From: Aquanectria penicillioides
Lineage: Eukaryota; Ascomycota; Sordariomycetes; Hypocreales; Nectriaceae
Direction: 5' to 3'
DNA length: 64,000 nucleotides
NCBI GenBank assembly: GCA_003415625.1
Contig: PYIU01000007.1
Coordinates: 124,001 to 188,000, forward strand
Numbering within the stretch: position 1 is the first letter of the stretch; each line of letters opens with the position of its first letter. Under the pieces are notes generated by a model. It searched no databases. It had not been told where the DNA came from and saw only the letters and a program-made list of their open reading frames with translations. Positions 34,803 through 46,628 of the stretch are shown here, in pieces. The position numbers were made by a program, and so were the translations under genes.

Positions 34803-35675
34803 CTAACTACTGAGATAAATTATAACTTTCCCTCCAGCTCTATCCTGTTTGAGCATTCTGTAGGCTTTGGGAACGTCGATAAATGGAAATTCCGCCGCAA
34901 TTGGGGATGACGATCGTGCCCTGTGCCACGAGGTTCAATACGTATTCTGCATCTGCCCGACTGGTCCTCATCGCCATACACTCCCAGCTCCTTTTACCTC
35001 CCCCTAAAAAGTCCGGTAGCATCTTGATCCATATCAGCTCGTGGATACCTTGCCAGCTGATGTCGCCTCCAATTTGAATATAATATCCCTCTGGCTTCAT
35101 ATACTTATCTGACGCTTTTTATCGTCTCGCTGGTAAGTCTGCATTGTCTACTACTAAGTCGAATGCAGAGGCAGGATCCTCGGCTACCATGTGTGACAAA
35201 GCGTCCTCCACAGCTCCCTGGAGATAGTCGAGGACCTTGTCTGCTCCAAGGTGTTCACAGAGCTCCACGTTTGAGATCGAGCATGATGTCACTACATGAC
35301 ACCCCAGTGCCTTTGTCAATTGAATCTGGAATGTCCCTGTACCACCCGAGCCACGGTTGATAAAGACATTGCTGGGAGCCTGTTGTGAGTTCTGGATATA
35401 CGGCACTATCGCCTGATTTGCAGTTACACCGCAAGTCCCCACTGTTGCAGCTTGGATGGGTGCAACATTTTTGGGAATAGCGAAGTGATGCAACTATCTT
35501 TGGATGCGACTATGTATTCACACAATGCTCCCTCGGCCTCCTTCTCTTGCTTCCGGAACATGTCAAGTTGACCGAGTTGCATGGAGGAGTCAGTCGTTCT
35601 CACCACACGTCTAGCCCGTCAAGACCAGGTATGGCAGGCACCACCTGTCGCAACATGAAATCGCCATGCCTTCAT
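34803..35675 (-). pseudogene. Quinone-oxidoreductase-like (MDR) dehydrogenase, dead
   Basis: A medium-chain dehydrogenase/reductase of the zinc-free quinone-oxidoreductase type. The start MKAWRFHVATGG is at 35675; LPAIPGLDG-like sequence follows after a large deletion. Then come EGALCEYIVASKDS, a frameshift, AIPKNVAPIQAATVGTCG, the cofactor-binding NVFINRGSGGTGTFQIQLTK, CEHLGADKVLDYL and FDLVVDNADLP. An in-frame TAA sits just after 35121. The C-terminal part (YMKPEGYYIQIGGDI, WECMAMRTSRADAEY) ends with a one-base shift at the GGGG run 34903-34906, past which EFPFIDVPKAYRMLK and GGKVIIYLSS read in another frame to a stop at 34803. Several independent lesions mean it is inactive. Confidence 0.75.
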
Positions 35676-36922
35676 TGTCAGAAATATTTGTATCTCATAT
35701 ACGTGCGTATACTAAGAGTATGTCGGGTAATTTGCGAGAGCGGGTACTAGGAGATGAATTTACACCGTTGAGCCGGCTTGGACGAGTATTATTTACGATT
35801 TAACCCATGATGGAGGCTTCGAAAACTACTTGACCTTCTTATTGGCTAATTTGTGATTTGTATGGGGGTTCGGAAAAGTTCTATTCGGAGGCTTTAGGCG
35901 GGTTGATGTGAGCGCCATCGCAATTTCCGCTGCCCTGCCCTCGTTTTCAATAGCCATCCAATCTCTGTTATTATCGCCATTATTTCATTGCGCCAGACCA
36001 GGAACGATGGCTTCACGTACAATATCGAATTCTCGTGTGGCATGACTGTCAGGTCGGCTGTTCAACGGGAATGCAAATGATACAGGTAAGCTATGAAGTG
36101 ACGCTAAGCGAGCCTCGGGTCAAAAATATCCTCTTCACTGCCCACGCCAGCGGCTAGTGGTAGCAGAGTATTGAGATCCGACCAACAAAAAACTCGGAAG
36201 AGAAATTACATTGAGGCTTGATATCACGGGGTATTTACTTGTTACCTCTATTTCATAAACTGAAGACAAAATGACTGCACACTCTCTCACATCCCCATTT
36301 GATACCTCTAGCAATCGTTCCTCGGCCCTTGGCAACTACCCTGGTATGTTTATTGCGAATGCCAATAATAATTGTTCAACTCTAGAAGGCTATGAAATTC
36401 AACTCCTTGCCCCCGGGAAGAATTTTGCTCATAATGACTCGGCCAACACCACTCTCCCGGTTGAAATTGTTCCGTGGATTGTGGTGACGATAGTGATTCT
36501 GAGAGTGGCAAAAACGACACTGACACCAACGTTGGCACCAACAGCAGTGACAGCGAAGGCTCTGGTCACTCTGGATGTAATAGGCCTGCCATGAGTAGCT
36601 TGGGACTGGCCCTTGGGTATATTTTTGTTGTTTTGTTTGCATATTATTAGGTATTAGACTGCATGGTACGCATGACAAACTTGTCATACTCACTTTGATC
36701 GTCGGGAACGCGGCGATCGACTCAGACTATTCATACTGGCTTTGACCTAGATTGGGATCTTAGAACTTGATACGATTTGCGATGGTGGATATGTTACTGG
36801 TATTGCGGAATTTTAACGCTAACCCATCGTTTCAGCCTGCTAGCTCTCCAGATCAGCATGCAATGCCATCTTTGAGCCGAAGTAGGTGGGTGAGCCGTGG
36901 CTCCGCGTGCTTCTTCTAGTAT

Positions 36923-37073
36923 GCCTTTCGGAACGAAAGGTCTTAGTACCGCCCGACCTCCTTACCCTCCTCTCTCTTATCCCTAGGACTCTCAGAAAGG
37001 AAGTTCTACCCTTGGTCGCTATGCTATTCCTTTTTGGCTTAGGTGGCCTTCTCTATCTCTCGTTCCGAAAGGC
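36923..37073. repeat. MITE-like segment with inverted ends
   Basis: Left end GCCTTTCGGAACGA at 36923 and its exact complement at 37060-37073 enclose 151 bp. The left arm also folds on itself (CCTTTCG-GAA-CGAAAGG). No target-site duplication could be seen, so its status as a transposon is uncertain. Confidence 0.45.
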
Positions 37074-37110
37074 TCTGACGACAAAACCACACGTGGCCGT
37101 GGCCTTTTGT
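37071..37110 (+). repeat. Dispersed short repeat with hairpin, copy 2
   Basis: GGCTCTG followed by AAAACCAC, a loop and GTGGCCTTTT; the same arrangement as at 22386-22430. It abuts the inverted-end segment on its left. Confidence 0.45.
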
Positions 37111-37975
37111 TTCCCCCCTGTCCTTGTGATATAGCGTCTTCCCTCCCAGCTTTCACTGTCGCCCCTCGAGATATAATTAGAGGGCCTTACATATTTAGCA
37201 AGTCTCTACGATCGCTAACATGTAAAATACTTAAGAAATGGCGGTGTTCAAGGCAAAGCTGTGGTATTATGCTGAGTGAGCTATTTCGAGATTGCAAGCT
37301 AGCGTCTTCATGTGGGAGCGCAATTGGCATTTGGTTGATAGTCTTAGTGGGTCGCCATGTAATATCCATGCAACTGGCTGACGCTCTAAATGCGCCACGT
37401 TACACTTCACTACATGCACTTGGCTGACGGGTGTCTCTGCCAATCTTCAAGACTGGCTAAACAGAAGGCTCGATTTTGCCTCCAAAATGAATGAGACGGT
37501 TGGATTTCGGGGGTTTAGGCATCGCGGCCTTAAGGCGTTCCGGTACGGATACATACGGGTAGAAAAGTCTGCATTTTTCGGCAATGCTCTTCGAGTTTAA
37601 AATCTAGTTTGTTGCGATGATTTCCGGCATTTGTGTTGACGTGCGAGCACCAGGATAGTGAGAATGAATGGTTGAGTTGGCGAATATCCTGAGCATGCAT
37701 CCTCGATATTGAGCGTTCCGAGTAGACTGCCGGTGAAGACTGTAAATCAAAACGTCATTGTGGTTCGAATCATTCGGCGCCACCATGGCTGCAACCCTTA
37801 GCCGATCCACGCAAGCGGCTGACACACACTCCACATAGATCCCATATCCGTAATAGCTTTGAGTACAACATTAGAGCCGAATGAGTCGACGAAGTAGCTA
37901 TATAAACAGCTATTATCCAAGAAAATTAACGACCATACAGACCATTAATCTCGTTTATTTTCTTCGTCAATCACC

Positions 37976-39140
37976 ATGTCAACTATGAAATACGTCAGGT
38001 AAGCCGCTATTTGGAGGGTGTGGATGTACCAACTGACATGAATTGAAGACTCGGTAGCTCTGGCCTCAAAGTTTCTCAAGTCATTCTTGGTTGCATGAGC
38101 TTTGGTGATAAAAATTGGCAGCCATGGCTTCTTGACAAGGAGGAAGCACTTCCAATCCTAAAATATGCCTTTGATAAGGGCATCAATACCTGGGATGTGG
38201 CTGACACTTATTCCAATGGGCATTCGGAGGAGATTCTCGGTTTAGCTATCAAGGAGTTCGAAATTCCTCGCTCCGAGTTGGTCATCATGTCAAAGTGTTT
38301 CCAATTTGTGGATGAGAAAAGAGGACCCATTGATCCTTCGACTCTCCTTATCAATGACGGACCGCGAGTCAACCGTGTAGGCCTGTCTCGAAAGCACATT
38401 TTGGACGCAGTGGATCGGAGTGTTGAGCGTCTTGGCACCTACATAGACGTGCTGCAAATTCACCGGATGGACCGCGACGTGCCACCGGAGGAGATAATGA
38501 AAGCTCTCAACGATGTCATTGAGTGCGGCAAGGTTCGCTACATCGGCGCCAGCTCTGTAAGCAATTCCCCCCTTTTGATGCTTCTCAAATAAGACATCTT
38601 AAGTGAATGCACTCCTAGAGGTTCTAACAAGTACAATCATAGATGGCCGCTTGGGAATTCCAGATGCTTCAGAATGTCGCTGAGAGGCATGGATGGCACA
38701 AGTTCATCTCCATGCAAGGCATGTACAATCTCTTGTATCGGGAAGAGGAGCGAGAGATGAACCCGTATTGCAATGCAACAGGTGTTGGCCTGGTTCCGTG
38801 GTCACCTCTGGCAGCTGGTGTGCTCGCACATCCTTGGACAGACCGCACCGATCCGCGCGAGCAAACGGATCCATTCTTAAAAATGCTCTTTCGAGGCAAT
38901 GATGAAGGCTCTAATCGGGCGATTGTCGAACGCGTCAAAGATTTGGCGGATAAGAAAGAGTGTTCCATGGCGCAGATTTCACAGGCATGGCTCATTTCGA
39001 AGGGTTGCATGCCTATTTGTGGATTGGAATCGAAGGAAAGAATTGATCAGGCAGTCGATGCTACGGCAGTGCACTTGACAAGCGACGAGATTACTTATCT
39101 CGAAGAGCTTTATACTCCGAAGCCAGTTCTCCCTTTTTGA
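37976..39140 (+). CDS. Aldo/keto reductase (aryl-alcohol dehydrogenase-like)
   Basis: An NADPH-dependent aldo/keto reductase of the fungal aryl-alcohol-dehydrogenase-like branch, cytosolic, acting on aldehydes. Three exons: 37976-37998 (MSTMKYV), 38049-38556 and 38643-39140, with introns of 50 and 86 nt; joins KYV/RLGSSGLKVS and IGASS/MAAWEFQM stay in frame, giving 342 residues. The catalytic tetrad is visible: Asp and Tyr in NTWDVADTYSNGHSE, Lys in ELVIMSKCF, His in VLQIHRMD. The cofactor-binding end has MPICGLESKERIDQAV. The start is the first ATG after a TATA-like stretch (TATAAACAG at 37901). No lesion was seen. The physiological substrate is unknown. Confidence 0.92.
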
Positions 39141-39751
39141 AGATTCCTTTTTGAGAAGCTGGAGGTGTTTCAGGTTGAATAGACTCCCGTTTCCAGGTTG
39201 GATTACTTTATTCACATGATTACGACTGTGAATTCACTCTGCTTTGTCCATTCAAAAACTGCCAACCGACGAACGCCATCTCTTATTTGTTCCATCTTTC
39301 ACAAGGCATAACATAATTCTAAAGACGGCGCGCATGACCCTAATCGCACATGATAACTGAGTACTAAATCAGTAGCAACATTCGGGGACATAGATCAGCT
39401 GCTCAAAGCACTTCGGTGAGCCGCATAGCCTGGCTGCTGGTGGATCTGTTCACGATTCACTGTTCCCCCAGCATTGCAGATTCCCAGTGGCAGTTGCGGC
39501 GGATTCCGCCTCATTCTGTGGCTGATTTTTGTTCTTGGAGCACATATGCTATTCTCTATTCGGCCATTTATTATTATCCTAGGTCTTACATGCACATGGG
39601 ATTACACAAGGGCCAAACACGCCGGCACATGGTGATGCAAAACACCCTTGCAATCAGAAAGCACGATATTATGGGCCAGAACAAGCCGGAAGTGCGTAAT
39701 CGACCATTATCCTTTTTGCCTTCTTCATCCTCTTCTCACACACAGTCGACC
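39141..39751. other. Intergenic
   Basis: Between the aldo/keto reductase and the glycosyltransferase. Small open frames only; nothing recognised. Confidence 0.45.
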
Positions 39752-41410
39752 ATGTTGGGCCGATTGCTCCTGGTCGGCTCCTAGCTCGTCGCGGGATTGG
39801 CATTGTTCTTCAACTGGCCGTCGCCTCCCAGAGCCCCCTTCGTCATCGGCAAAAACAACACGGTGCTGTTTCTCACCAATAGCGACCATGGCCTCTCCAA
39901 TGGGCACTTGGCAACGGCTCATGCCCTCTTGGAGAAACACCCTCACGTAGAGGTGCACTACAGTTCCTTTGCACCTATGGCCAATAAGTTGCAGCGTATC
40001 TCGTCATACAAGTCGCCGACAGCACGAGAGATTGTGTTTCACGAGATTGAGGGCCAATCTCTCATCTCTGCAACCATTGCAGCCGGAAAACCCCTTCTCA
40101 ATGCGATTCACCCTCCAGGCAGAGCTAGAATCGACGCTGTATGAAAAGATTTACAGCCTTACATATCTCCATGGAGCGGGGAGGTCCACTTGAAAATATA
40201 CCGTCAAATCCAGGACCTAATTGACGAGTTGGATCCCGCGGTTGTCGTCTTGGACACCATGTTTCGGCCCGCTATTGACGCCACACGGGATCGCAATCGC
40301 CTTCATGCAATGACTACACCGAATTCTCTGCTTGAGAACGTCATTGTCGACCAGCCATGGGGCGCCATGTTCTGGAAATATCCTGCGTAAGTTGGCAGAT
40401 CACTGTGCGTGTTTCTTTCTACACGATCATTGACTCGACAGCCTTGGATCTGGGTTTCCTTACCCTGTCCCGTGGAGCTTGAGACCGGAAAATATCCACC
40501 TTAACTTCAAATTCATCTTTGCCGTGCTTGCCATGCCTGATATCAAGGCGAAACAAGCGTTCCTTAGGTCAAAGGGAATTGCCGACCCAATCAACCTGTA
40601 CAATCTCCACCGTCCAGATGTACCTTGGCTCACTCAAACTCTGCCGGAAGCCTCCAGACCAGTGGATGTGATTCCGCAGAATGTAACGTGTAACGGTCCG
40701 ATAACACTGTCTGTTGCTACAGTAGCACAACAGGATCCAGCCATGGCTGCCTGGCTTGCGCGCGCTCCCACCATGCTCATCAATCTCGGGAGCGGATTCC
40801 ATTATCCCGAAACGTATGCCAAAGCCATGGCGACGGCTGTTGCAGAGGTTCTAAAACAGACTAACGTACAGGTTCTGTGGAAGTTTCGGAAGATTACCTA
40901 TGACTTTGACCAGGGCGTGGATTACGGAGATGAATTTATCGAACCTTTAGATCCCTTCATCGTAAACGGTCGTCTAAAATTGGAAGGCTGGCTGAGGGCT
41001 GACCCGACTTCGATTCTTGAATCGGGTCACATCGTGGCATCCGTGCATCATGGAGGTGCAGGCTGCTATCATGAAGCTATCTCGTATGTTGTCCTCCGAT
41101 CCTTACCACATCTACTGACCACGTGTTTAGAACTGGTGTCCCGTCACTTATTTTGCCCCAGTGGATGGATTCGTATACTTTTGCGCGACTAGCAGAGGAT
41201 ATTGGGGTCGGGGTTTGGTGCTGTCGCGATTCAAGCCCCAACTGGACCTCCGCGTGTCTTATTGAAGGAATGCTCGAGGTACTTGACAATGATGAGGCCA
41301 ACGTTGTGATGCGAAAAAAGCCAAGAGAACTAGGCCATGTTTCGCAAAAGAACCCTGGGAGGTTTATTTCTGCTGGGATTATTGCAAAATTGGCCGAATC
41401 TGGAAATTAG
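39752..41410 (+). pseudogene. UDP-glycosyltransferase (GT1), two in-frame stops
   Basis: A GT1-family sugar transferase that would move a sugar from UDP-sugar to a small molecule. It starts MLGRLLLVGS, a membrane or signal segment interrupted by TAG at 39782-39784, then LALFFNWPSPPRAPFVIG and TNSDHGLSNGHLATAHALLE, the usual N-domain start. A TGA at 40142-40144 breaks an otherwise continuous frame (RIDAV stop KDLQPYISPWSGEVHLKIYR). An intron follows DQPWGAMFWKYPA near 40388. Later motifs are TMLINLGSGFHYPETYAKA, HIVASVHHGGAGCYHEAIS, an intron near 41080-41130, then GVPSLILPQWMDSYTFARLA, the donor-binding region. An ATG at 39797 could bypass the first stop but not the second. Both stops can be single C-to-T changes (CAG to TAG, CGA to TGA). 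Confidence 0.82.
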
Positions 41411-41667
41411 AATAGAAAATGATGTGGTCAAGCACAGGGCAACTTGATTTGGCCTGGCCGTAGCTGGAATATTATCCGTCTAACCAACCCTTGCATTATA
41501 TTCCTTGGCCAACGACCAAGTTCAAGAGCTCGAGTTGACAATTCACGTTGATAGAACTGGCTTCTCAAAGTGAGCAAGGAATTTTGATGATATGTAACAG
41601 TGACAAAAGCCATCTTCCAGGAAACCACACATGATTTGACCTGTGTCTGATAATTCAAAGTTTTCTT

Positions 41668-42429
41668 CTACCTCTTGCCTAAGCAAATCAAATAGGAAAA
41701 CTCCATCATCTCACCTTGTCCTTGAACTGGCTCATCGCTGAACTCTCCTGGAAACTTCTCCACCGTCTTTGTATGCCTCCACGCCACCTCAACTTTCACG
41801 TCTTTGAATCCAACCTCGCGCATTAGCACTGCCATCCACTCCCGAGGGATGCCGTGTCGTTCAACACCATCCATCTTGTTCTCTGGATGGAAACGCCGGG
41901 CTTCGGGTCCAAAGTCTTCAAAGTCGGTCAGAGCTACCATCCCACCCTCCTTTAGGCAGCCAAGCATTGTTGTCAAGATCGGTTTGAGCTCTGGGATGTG
42001 ATGGAGGACCAGGTGTGAAGTGATAAGGTCGTATTTGAGTCTCGAGCCTTCCAGCTTGGCTTCGTCTGCAGGAGGCAGTCTCTTATCTTCGGGGTCTTCC
42101 AGCAGGATTGCAAGTGGAAGAGTATTGCCAGGGGCATCTAGCTTACGTAGCTTGGACGAAAGCACATCAATCATACCCTCGGCGGCGTCAATGGCCACCA
42201 ATTTGTTTGCAGCGGGCGCCACCTCCAGGGTGAGCAGGCCAGTTCCGCAACCAATCTCAAGTATATCGGGCTTAGTAGGGGCTGCTGGGCCGAATAGAGA
42301 CGGGACGGCTTTCTGTATGGCCTTCCAGGCCTCGATACTCATGGCACGGACAAAGGGATTGCTGTCCCACGCCGCAGCTTCAGCGTTAAAACGCTCATTG
42401 CCGATGCTCATTATGCTTGACTCTGCCAT
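41668..42429 (-). CDS. Class I SAM-dependent methyltransferase
   Basis: A single exon of 253 residues. Motif I is DILEIGCGTGLLTLEVAP near residue 55, motif II LVAIDAAEGMIDVLSSKL, motif III DLITSHLVLHHIPELKP and motif IV CLKEGGMVALTDFEDFGP. The overall layout is that of a UbiE/Methyltransf_11-type small-molecule methyltransferase without targeting signals, so probably cytosolic. The C-terminus (GEMMEFSYLICLGKR) finishes on a family-like beta strand, so nothing is missing. It is clearly different from the LaeA-like genes. It neighbours a dead glycosyltransferase and a dead SDR, which hints at a former tailoring role, but this is only inference. Confidence 0.88.
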   Translation of the reverse strand: MAESSIMSIGNERFNAEAAAWDSNPFVRAMSIEAWKAIQKAVPSLFGPAAPTKPDILEIGCGTGLLTLEVAPAANKLVAIDAAEGMIDVLSSKLRKLDAPGNTLPLAILLEDPEDKRLPPADEAKLEGSRLKYDLITSHLVLHHIPELKPILTTMLGCLKEGGMVALTDFEDFGPEARRFHPENKMDGVERHGIPREWMAVLMREVGFKDVKVEVAWRHTKTVEKFPGEFSDEPVQGQGEMMEFSYLICLGKR

Positions 42430-43126
42430 TGTGCTATCGCGGAAAGTGTAGGCGGATGGATTGTATGATTAGGACACAATGTATGTCAAATTGTCGGTTG
42501 CGAGTGATTACTGCTGTTGTTGAAATGTCGCAGTATTTGCCTCGGATCTGTCGCGGCGAGCGCTTAAGCCGCAGATACGGCTATCGGTGTCAAGCTCCGT
42601 GATTGAGAACCGGAACTCAAAAAGATTGGACCATCGGCCGGAACTTCATCACGAGTCTCGGTCCGGCAACTTGGTGCGGGGAAGTCTGTGGATCCGTCTT
42701 CTCATGTTTGTGGCGGGGATGCCTACCCTATACGTTTCGATCTGTGCGTCGAACCACGCAATTGGATCGGGAAGAAAGGCGGACACATGTGAAATAACGA
42801 CAGGTCTTCAGTATGACCGTTTTACAATGAATTCCAAAGTTTATCTGAGGCAAAACTTGAAGAAACTGGCCGAGATAAGCCCTGAAATGAGGTGCGGTGT
42901 GGAGTTTTGTCAATTTATGCAAAATATGTATACTACCATCTGACTAGTAGCCGTTTTGCTTGAATCCTGTACGTACACTTGTGAGTTTATCTGTGTAATC
43001 CCTGCTTAATTTCCTCTATGTCCTATTGCTATCTTCACCTGTCACGAATGGAGACACTCTATCAAAGGTTAATAACACCGTGGCGCTTCAAGCTGGGGCG
43101 GATGGACTTGCTCTCCGATCTGAGAG
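42430..43126. other. Intergenic
   Basis: No coding signal recognised. It contains the promoter side of the methyltransferase gene. Confidence 0.45.
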
Positions 43127-44048
43127 TCATTCAGATACTGCCCATGGGGCATGGGTTTCAATGCCACCGTCCGCAGCATGTACGAGCGTCCTTCCGCCTT
43201 GCTCAGCCGTGCGAGATAGCACTTTCTTCATAAGATTGTAAATAAAGGCTGCAGGGTCCCCGATCTCTCGCGGTACCTCTGTATTTATAAATCCAGGGTT
43301 TACTCCGTACAGTGGAGCAAATGATCCAGCCCCCCTTGTTCGCTTCAGAGAGCTCATTGGCGAGAGCACGAAACGCAAGGAGTTGCATCAACTTGGATAC
43401 ATAATACCTCAGATAGATATGAGTGACAATTTTGAATGGACTTCAATAGAAAAATAATGTTCTCAGATGTTTGTAGTATTTTCATCTACACATTGTTGAA
43501 GGATAGGCTCAGCATGGCGCTCCGGAAACTCAGTCATCCAGTGCACAAAAGAACCAGTAAAGGTAAGTACCACATCCTTGTGCAGGATTGTAGATGTCTC
43601 ACGGAGCTGAGGAGGGAGGAGCAGAGCGAGGCACAAGGTGCTTGGGACATTAACCTCAACGTTGGTTTCATTGTCTTCTACAAGGAAGACCTGGCGCGTT
43701 TAGCCACCGGCACTAGCGGCCACCACGTCCAGTCTATTGAGGGCCCGCGCTCTAGCTGCGAAGCTGTCAACTGAAGCATAACTACAGAGATCGAGGTTCT
43801 AGCCATCAGCAACACCTTCCCGTTTTGTCGAGGCCGCAATGGATGCAGCTGCGGTGAGGCCTTTACCAATGTTGCGCACGGTTAAAATGACTTTCCCAGC
43901 ATCCAGACGGACAAAATGCCCGTGCCTCGAGGCCCATACCGGTGTTGGAGCTAGTGACAATAATAGTCTGCCCTGTGAATGACTTTTCGGGATAGGGAAG
44001 TTTTGTGAGTACTTGAGAACAGACATACCTGGGTGGAATTGGAGCCAT
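43127..44048 (-). pseudogene. Short-chain dehydrogenase/reductase, dead
   Basis: Starts at 44048 with MAPIPPRYVCSQVLTKLPYP and GQTIIVTSSNTGMGLEA, the NAD(P)-binding TG-x3-GxG loop with Ser in place of the first Gly. The frame breaks right after GLEA; FVRLDAGKVILTVRN continues in another frame. Past a TAG, LDLCSYASVDSFAA and LNRLDVVAASAGG (the NAG-like strand) follow, then another TAA. The middle is full of stops, and the last part (YGVNPGFINTEVPREIGDPA, TAEQGGRTLVHAADGGIE) is the SDR C-terminus. No Tyr-x3-Lys active site could be recovered. Several frameshifts and stops make this a clear pseudogene. Confidence 0.75.
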
Positions 44049-44758
44049 CTTGACGGAGGACTTGGTAACGAGAGACTTTAGTTTGGAGAACTAATCTTGG
44101 TGGCATTGGGTATCAAGAGAGCAATGATGAAGCAAAGCCTGAATTTATGTATAATTGGAAATTAAGCTGAGCTGAGATATTGAATAAGGAAGAAGCATAG
44201 ATGGGCTATTATCTAGTTGTAAGCATCCAGCATGGAAGCCTGGGATGTAATTCCATATTTGTAAATATTGAACTGCTCCGGCTTGCGCACGGCTTTTCCA
44301 CTATTCCCGATTAGACTGAAGATTGTATGCTCTTTGCAGGATCGCTATGCGAAGATTCTATTGGATCCAGGCCTGTGATGAGTGAAGTCGGGTTCGGGCC
44401 TATTTATTACGCCGACTCATCTTGACATGCCGAATCCCGGGTTTTAAAGCCGGTTCACGTCGGCTGGTAAGCACATTGCAGAAGATTCGATATCGGCCTT
44501 ATTTCAGTGTTGAATTGGATAGGCATTATACGACCCTAGATCGAAAGCAACCCAATAAATACCTCTGATTCCCGTGACCCTATTCTCACGTGTGCGATTT
44601 AATTCCAGTGATCATGTGTGGCGTTCGAAATACTGAATTTGATTCGCTTAAGACTATTTGAATTTAAGTGTAATTACTAAGAACACTTCGTTCTCAACTT
44701 TGTGCATTCTGTCTTAATTTACATCTCCGTCATAGTATTACTGCCTTGGACCTTAACA
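44049..44758. other. Intergenic
   Basis: AT-rich and without recognised genes. It separates the SDR relic from the alcohol dehydrogenase. Confidence 0.5.
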
Positions 44759-45978
44759 CTACAAAGTGATAACCACTTTGCCAATGTGCTTTCCTGAATA
44801 GAGATAATTGAAAGCGGCTTCAGATTCCTCAAAGGGAAATGTGCGGTCAATAATCGGCGTGAGCGACACCTTCTTATCTTGAAGAAATTTGTTCAGGCGT
44901 TGAAAATCTGCTTTCGAGCCCGCTCCCCCAATTCCCCTATCCACCCGAAAATGTCAGGTTTGTCAAACAAAATGAAGATAGGACATTTACTCACTGCAAC
45001 TTGGCCCACTTAGACATGAGACCCATGAGCACACTAGGCTCCCAATCACTAGCATACCCTTCTAGAAACCCAACAAAGGAGATGACACCCCCCTTTCCAC
45101 ACAAGACTTCAATGTCATTGGGAATAGATGCTGGTCCAGTAGTGTTGATTACAATGTCAACACCTCTGCCGTCCGTAATGCGACGCATCTCCGCTGCGAT
45201 ATCTGGCGTATTCTTATAGTTGATCCCTTGTACTCGAGGATTTAGTCTCTTAATGGAGGCAAGTTTTTCGTTAGATGAGGAAGTGATGATGGGTTGAATG
45301 CCAGCAGCAATGCAAATGAGAAGCGCAAACATGCTGACTCCTCCGGTGCCTGGAATTGCTCGTTAGGAGATGATTCCCTGATAGAGGCGGCCGTTACCTT
45401 GCAACAGGGCACTCATGCCTTGTCTAGGCAGAGACGCTGGAGAATTCAATGCTACCCAAGCTGTAACTCCGGCACAAGCGAGAGTCGACGCCTTTTCAAT
45501 TTAAAATCTTAGTTTCGTCACAGGTGGCATTGCTTATCAAGTTGGAACGCACCTCCTCCCATGATAAATGCTTAGGTAGATGCACAAGGTGTTTTGCGTC
45601 GAAGACGGCGTATTCGCGTAGGACACCTGCAGCACTACCGCCCAATGGAAGAGAAGGACTCGCTTCATCTCCAGTGAGGTTGTTAAGGTCAAAAGTCGGC
45701 GCCACATGGTCTCCGACGGTGAAATCCATAACGCTGGAACCAATCGCCAACACCTCAGCCGCGCAGTCCGATGCCGCGATGCCCCGGTCCTCTACTTTGG
45801 CTGGATATCGATCATGCAGCATTCCGATGTCACGGAAATTGAGTGAAACAGCATGGATTTTGAGAAGCACTTCGTTGGAACCAAGCTTCTTGGGGAGAAT
45901 CTCGATGGACTGCTCGATTGTCAAAGGGGCAGTACCTGCAGTCCGCCGAAAAGCAAGATAGGTATCGGGAAGAGACAT
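44759..45978 (-). CDS. Zinc-type alcohol dehydrogenase-like (MDR) oxidoreductase
   Basis: An NAD(P)H-dependent medium-chain dehydrogenase/reductase. Four exons fit: 45978-45553, 45491-45398, 45349-44995 and 44936-44759, with GT/AG introns of 61, 48 and 58 nt, giving about 350 residues with no internal stop. The N-domain has EVLLKIHAVSLNFRDIGMLH and GIAASDCAAEVLAIGSSVMD, followed by FTVGDHVAPTFD. The cofactor loop is LLQGTGGVSMFALLICIAAG. Strands GVDIVINTTGPASI and GKGGVISFVGFLEGY follow. The end is SEAAFNYLYSGKHIGKVVIT. The structural zinc Cys cluster is not present, as in many members of this group. The substrate is unknown. A complete gene, unlike the MDR relic at 35 kb. Confidence 0.88.
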
Positions 45979-46628
45979 GGTTTGAGCCTACTATCGACAG
46001 CCCGATTCTGCACTAGAGATGGAGTAGTTGACTTGGTAGCATTATTTTATATCCATCAGGGACTGGTATTCTGGTTTCAATAGAGTATTCGCCTGATACA
46101 GACTTTGCTGTGCATGATCGGATGCTTACAAATTGCGCTCCGCGAAACGGCGCGTTTTCAAACTACACTGCGTGCGCTGTCGATCATCGCCTGTTCAACT
46201 GGTGGGGCAAATCGATAAAGAGGTAGACAATTTGTCGAGCCGAAGCTGAATGGAAGATCCCGAGCCAATCATGGGCCAAATTCTTTGAAAGGATGGAACC
46301 GAGGCCCAGGTTGGGTACAGGCTGATTGCTTTATCTGGCCGACGAGGTGAGGGTGTGGTTTTGCGCTTGGTCAGCAAACCGCCCAACCACCCGACACCGG
46401 CCATACCGCAGATATTTTGGGGTCGGAGGTTTGCATATTGGGAACTCCTCTTTGGGATTTGGAGAGAAATGTCTCAGCTCTAGATGAATTTGGCAGAATT
46501 AGGACATGACTGCAGCACTTATGGTCTATATTGACAAGCGTTTGATGGCATCATAACAAAGCTGCTGTTTCGGACGACCTGGATTTGTATCTTGAGAAGT
46601 CCATGTACTCATTTAAGCCCAACTGGTG
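45979..46628. other. Intergenic
   Basis: No gene recognised; small frames only. Confidence 0.5.

Larger units (their letters stand above)
35676..37975. other. Long intergenic stretch with repeats
   Basis: No supported gene. The open frame at 36271-36594 (107 codons) and those near 37.1 kb show no family signature. A 151-bp segment with 14-bp inverted ends (36923-37073) and a hairpin repeat (37071-37110) lie here. Confidence 0.45.

Noticed and set aside
37750..37790. GGTTCGAATC-like word suggesting a tRNA
   Set aside because: No matching acceptor, D or anticodon stems around it; no cloverleaf can be drawn.
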